From: an uncultured Porphyromonadaceae bacterium
GTDB taxonomy: Bacteria > Bacteroidota > Bacteroidia > Bacteroidales > Muribaculaceae
Assembly: GCA_947177685.1 (NCBI GenBank)
Contig: CAMWVE010000011.1
Span: forward strand, 1-64,000
Direction: 5' to 3'
DNA: 64,000 nt
Shown: in pieces, positions 62,009 through 64,000 of the stretch
Numbering within the stretch: the stretch's first letter is position 1
How the letters are laid out: every line of letters begins with the position of its first letter
The notes under the pieces: generated by a model
What the model saw: only the letters and a program-made list of their open reading frames with translations
Told to the model about the DNA's origin: nothing
Databases searched by the model: none
Made by a program: the position numbers and the translations under genes

Positions 62009-63262
62009 ATGGACACAGAAATAAAACCCCGATTCCCTCTTCTAAAAAAATATGGTTGGATAGCAGTCGTGGCATTAGCCATTACAGGTGTGACAGTCTA
62101 TGCCATAACATCCTCCGGAACAAAAACTTACACCACGCATGCCGGAGCAATCACAACAGGCGACGTTACCTACGGATCGTTCAATGACAACATTCGTCTG
62201 ACCGGAAGAATCGAGACCGGCGTGTCAGTCCAAGTATCAGCTCTTGAAACCGGCATTGTAGAGAGCCGCCCTGTTGAAGAAGGTGCATTTGTCAACGAGG
62301 GCGACGTGATTCTAACGCTCCGTAACCCCAACCTCAGGCAACAGATTCTTGACTCCGAGTCGCAACTCGCCGAAAAGCAGAACATGCTGCGTGACACGGA
62401 GATAGCAATGGAAAAGGAACGCCTGCAGATAAAGCAGGAATTGCTGGTGGCACGCACCGACCTGAACCGCAAACGCCGTAACGCCGAGCAGCAGGAAGCC
62501 CTTTATAACGAAAAACTGACCTCACGCGAGGAGTATCTGGTAGCTAAAGAGGACTGTCAGCTCGCCGAGGAGAACTACAGGTTGCTGATCAACCGGCAGC
62601 ATCAGGACTCGCTTTACAGATCAGTGCAGCTCGACATGATGCGTGAGAGCCTCCGCAACATGCAGGAGAACTTTACTCTGGTCCGGCAGCGCGCCGACAA
62701 TCTGAACATCAGGGCATCACACTCGGGACAACTCGGCAGCCTGAATGCGGAACTGGGGCAGAACATACCCGCCGGCACGCAGGTGGGACAGATAAATATC
62801 CTTGACAATTACCGGATTACGGTGCAGATCGATGAGCATTACATCGACCGGGTATCAGCCGGACTGAGGGGAGTGGCACGGCACCGCGACCTGCAGCAAG
62901 ACCTGACGCTTTCAAAAATCTATCCTGAGGTGACCGACGGAACTTTCCGAGCCGATTTCATCATCGACGGCAACAACACCGACAATCTGCGTGTGGGTCA
63001 GACATGCGCCATCGACCTTATCCTCGGCGAACCATCGCAGGCAGTGATGGTTCCGCGCGGCACCTTTTTCCAGTCGACCGGCGGACGCAAAGTCTATGTG
63101 CTGGCTCCTGACGGCAAGAGCGCCACACTGCGTGAGATACGCCTCGGCAGGCAGAATCCCCAATATTTCGAAGTCCTTGAAGGTCTTGAGCCGGGCGAGC
63201 GCATCATAACCAGCGACTACGGCGATTTCGGTAACGCCACAAAAATTCTGATAAAAGATTAA
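62009..63262 (+). CDS. Periplasmic adaptor (HlyD/RND-MFP family) of an ABC efflux system
   Basis: From the ATG at 62009 the product is 417 residues. It has an N-terminal membrane anchor (WIAVVALAITGVTVYAITS), a lipoyl half-motif (VSVQVSALETGIVESRPVEEGAFVNEGDVILTL), a long alpha-hairpin (about 115-225), the second lipoyl half (IRASHSGQLGSLNAELGQNIPAGTQVG) and beta-barrel and membrane-proximal domains. It links the inner-membrane ABC transporter to TolC, as MacA does. It starts 2 nt after the TolC-like stop. Confidence 0.92.
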   Translation: MDTEIKPRFPLLKKYGWIAVVALAITGVTVYAITSSGTKTYTTHAGAITTGDVTYGSFNDNIRLTGRIETGVSVQVSALETGIVESRPVEEGAFVNEGDVILTLRNPNLRQQILDSESQLAEKQNMLRDTEIAMEKERLQIKQELLVARTDLNRKRRNAEQQEALYNEKLTSREEYLVAKEDCQLAEENYRLLINRQHQDSLYRSVQLDMMRESLRNMQENFTLVRQRADNLNIRASHSGQLGSLNAELGQNIPAGTQVGQINILDNYRITVQIDEHYIDRVSAGLRGVARHRDLQQDLTLSKIYPEVTDGTFRADFIIDGNNTDNLRVGQTCAIDLILGEPSQAVMVPRGTFFQSTGGRKVYVLAPDGKSATLREIRLGRQNPQYFEVLEGLEPGERIITSDYGDFGNATKILIKD

Positions 63263-63311
63263 CCATTATCCAACATTATTTCATAACTTAGACAACAAAC
63301 AGACAACCACA

Positions 63312-63995
63312 ATGGAACTGCAAATCAAAAACCTGAAGAAAGTGTTCCGCACTGAGAGCGTGATGACCGTAGCCCTCAACGACGTGTCATTCAGCGTTGA
63401 CAACGGCTCATTCATAGCCATCATGGGTCCGTCAGGCTGCGGAAAGTCAACCTTGCTCAATATTCTGGGACTGCTCGACAATCCCACCTCCGGAAAATAT
63501 CTGATTGACGGTGAGGAAGTTCAGAATCTCAATGAGGCGCAGCGCACCCGATTCCGCTGCGGTCGCATAGGGTTCATTTTCCAGTCGTTCAACCTCATTG
63601 AGGAAATGAACATCCGTGACAACATCATGCTCCCGCTGAACAACCTTCCGCTGTCAGCCGCCGACAAGAAACAGCGTGTGGAGGATGCGATGAAGCGGAT
63701 GGGTATAGCTCACCGCGCCAACCACTATCCCTCGCAACTTTCTGGCGGACAGCAGCAGCGTGCCGCCATAGCCCGCGCCATCGTCTGTCGCCCCGGACTG
63801 ATTCTTGCCGATGAGCCCACCGGTAACCTCGACTCAAAAAACGGACTTGAGGTGATGGAACTCCTCTCCGAACTCCACCGCGACGGCGCGACGGTGATTA
63901 TGGTGACACACTCTCAGCGCGATGCAACCTATGCCGACCGCATCATCAACCTCTTTGACGGCAGCATTGTCGAAAACATTAACGAAAAGATCTGA
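63312..63995 (+). CDS. ABC transporter ATP-binding protein (MacB/LolD type)
   Basis: The 227-residue ATPase has Walker [11 protein letters not shown] near 40, Q-loop FIFQSFNLI, signature [15 protein letters not shown], Walker [13 protein letters not shown] and H-loop MVTHSQRDA. The sequence is of the MacB/LolD/FtsE group. It follows the adaptor by 49 nt and should be followed by one or more MacB-type permeases beyond the window's right edge. It supplies energy to the TolC-adaptor exporter; the exported compound is unknown. Confidence 0.94.
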   Translation: MELQIKNLKKVFRTESVMTVALNDVSFSVDNGSFIAIMGPSGCGKSTLLNILGLLDNPTSGKYLIDGEEVQNLNEAQRTRFRCGRIGFIFQSFNLIEEMNIRDNIMLPLNNLPLSAADKKQRVEDAMKRMGIAHRANHYPSQLSGGQQQRAAIARAIVCRPGLILADEPTGNLDSKNGLEVMELLSELHRDGATVIMVTHSQRDATYADRIINLFDGSIVENINEKI

Positions 63996-64000
63996 TGCCA

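Noticed and set aside
1-64000. tRNA, rRNA or CRISPR array
   Set aside because: Reading both strands of the intergenic regions gave no tRNA-like T-arm, rRNA segment or regularly spaced repeats.

Overview
The window is bacterial chromosome from a member of the Bacteroidota, almost certainly order Bacteroidales. The reasons are: promoters of the TTTG-N19-21-TAnnTTTG type with no Shine-Dalgarno sequences, a DUF4492-cydAB oxidase operon, an OstA/SurA/TamB envelope set, a suf operon, a BioG-BioC fusion, a DUF4465 lipoprotein and ECF sigma units. A Muribaculaceae-like gut commensal is my guess at family level; nothing here proves it. Coding density is high and the core genes have moderate G+C. Three stretches (about 50.3-52.0, 52.0-54.1 and 56.7-58.3 kb) look accessory; the first and third are clearly AT-rich. 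I see no rRNA, tRNA or CRISPR array.

Layout. 0.2-2.8 kb: DUF3127 protein, an outer-membrane barrel, a 2-hydroxyacid dehydrogenase and a DUF695 protein. 3.0-10.2 kb (minus): a nonulosonate-type sugar activation set (NeuC-, NeuA- and PtmE-like) running into obgE and then DUF4492-cydA-cydB. 10.3-14.7 kb: secreted or surface proteins (DUF4465 lipoprotein, lipoprotein serpin, small exported protein) and a TPR regulator broken by an in-frame stop. 15.2-18.3 kb (minus): pheS-crcB-nth-TRIC-gtrA. 18.4-24.6 kb: tilS, then the convergent biotin operon bioA-bioF-bioGC-bioD-folB. 24.7-27.5 kb: grpE-dnaJ and ispE. 27.5-39.2 kb (minus): sufBCDS with a Pro/Asn-rich lipoprotein and ispE, preceded by surA-ostA-apeB-argD-ssb-cvpA. 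40-47.4 kb (plus): tamB, a BRO-N/Fic fusion and umuDC. 47.4-50.2 kb (minus): tcdA, rsgA, plsC, rpmE2.

Accessory part. 50.4-54.1 kb holds an AT-rich membrane protein with a probable TIR-like domain, a decayed dinD, an intact ADP-ribosylglycohydrolase and a VWA-gene remnant. 54.3-56.5 kb is an ECF sigma/membrane protein/secreted protein unit. A MITE-like repeat family with terminal inverted repeats sits in this part; one copy ends inside the sigma gene and another lies upstream of a DUF3800 gene. Just before that DUF3800 gene is a short predicted three-way-junction RNA with its own promoter and a U9 tail. The window ends with a TonB-domain protein, a two-component system and a divergent tripartite efflux operon (TolC, adaptor, ABC ATPase) that continues past the edge.

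The best candidates for something new are the structured RNA plus DUF3800 gene, the BRO-N/Fic fusion directly upstream of the SOS-type umuDC pair, and the TIR-like membrane protein in the decayed island.
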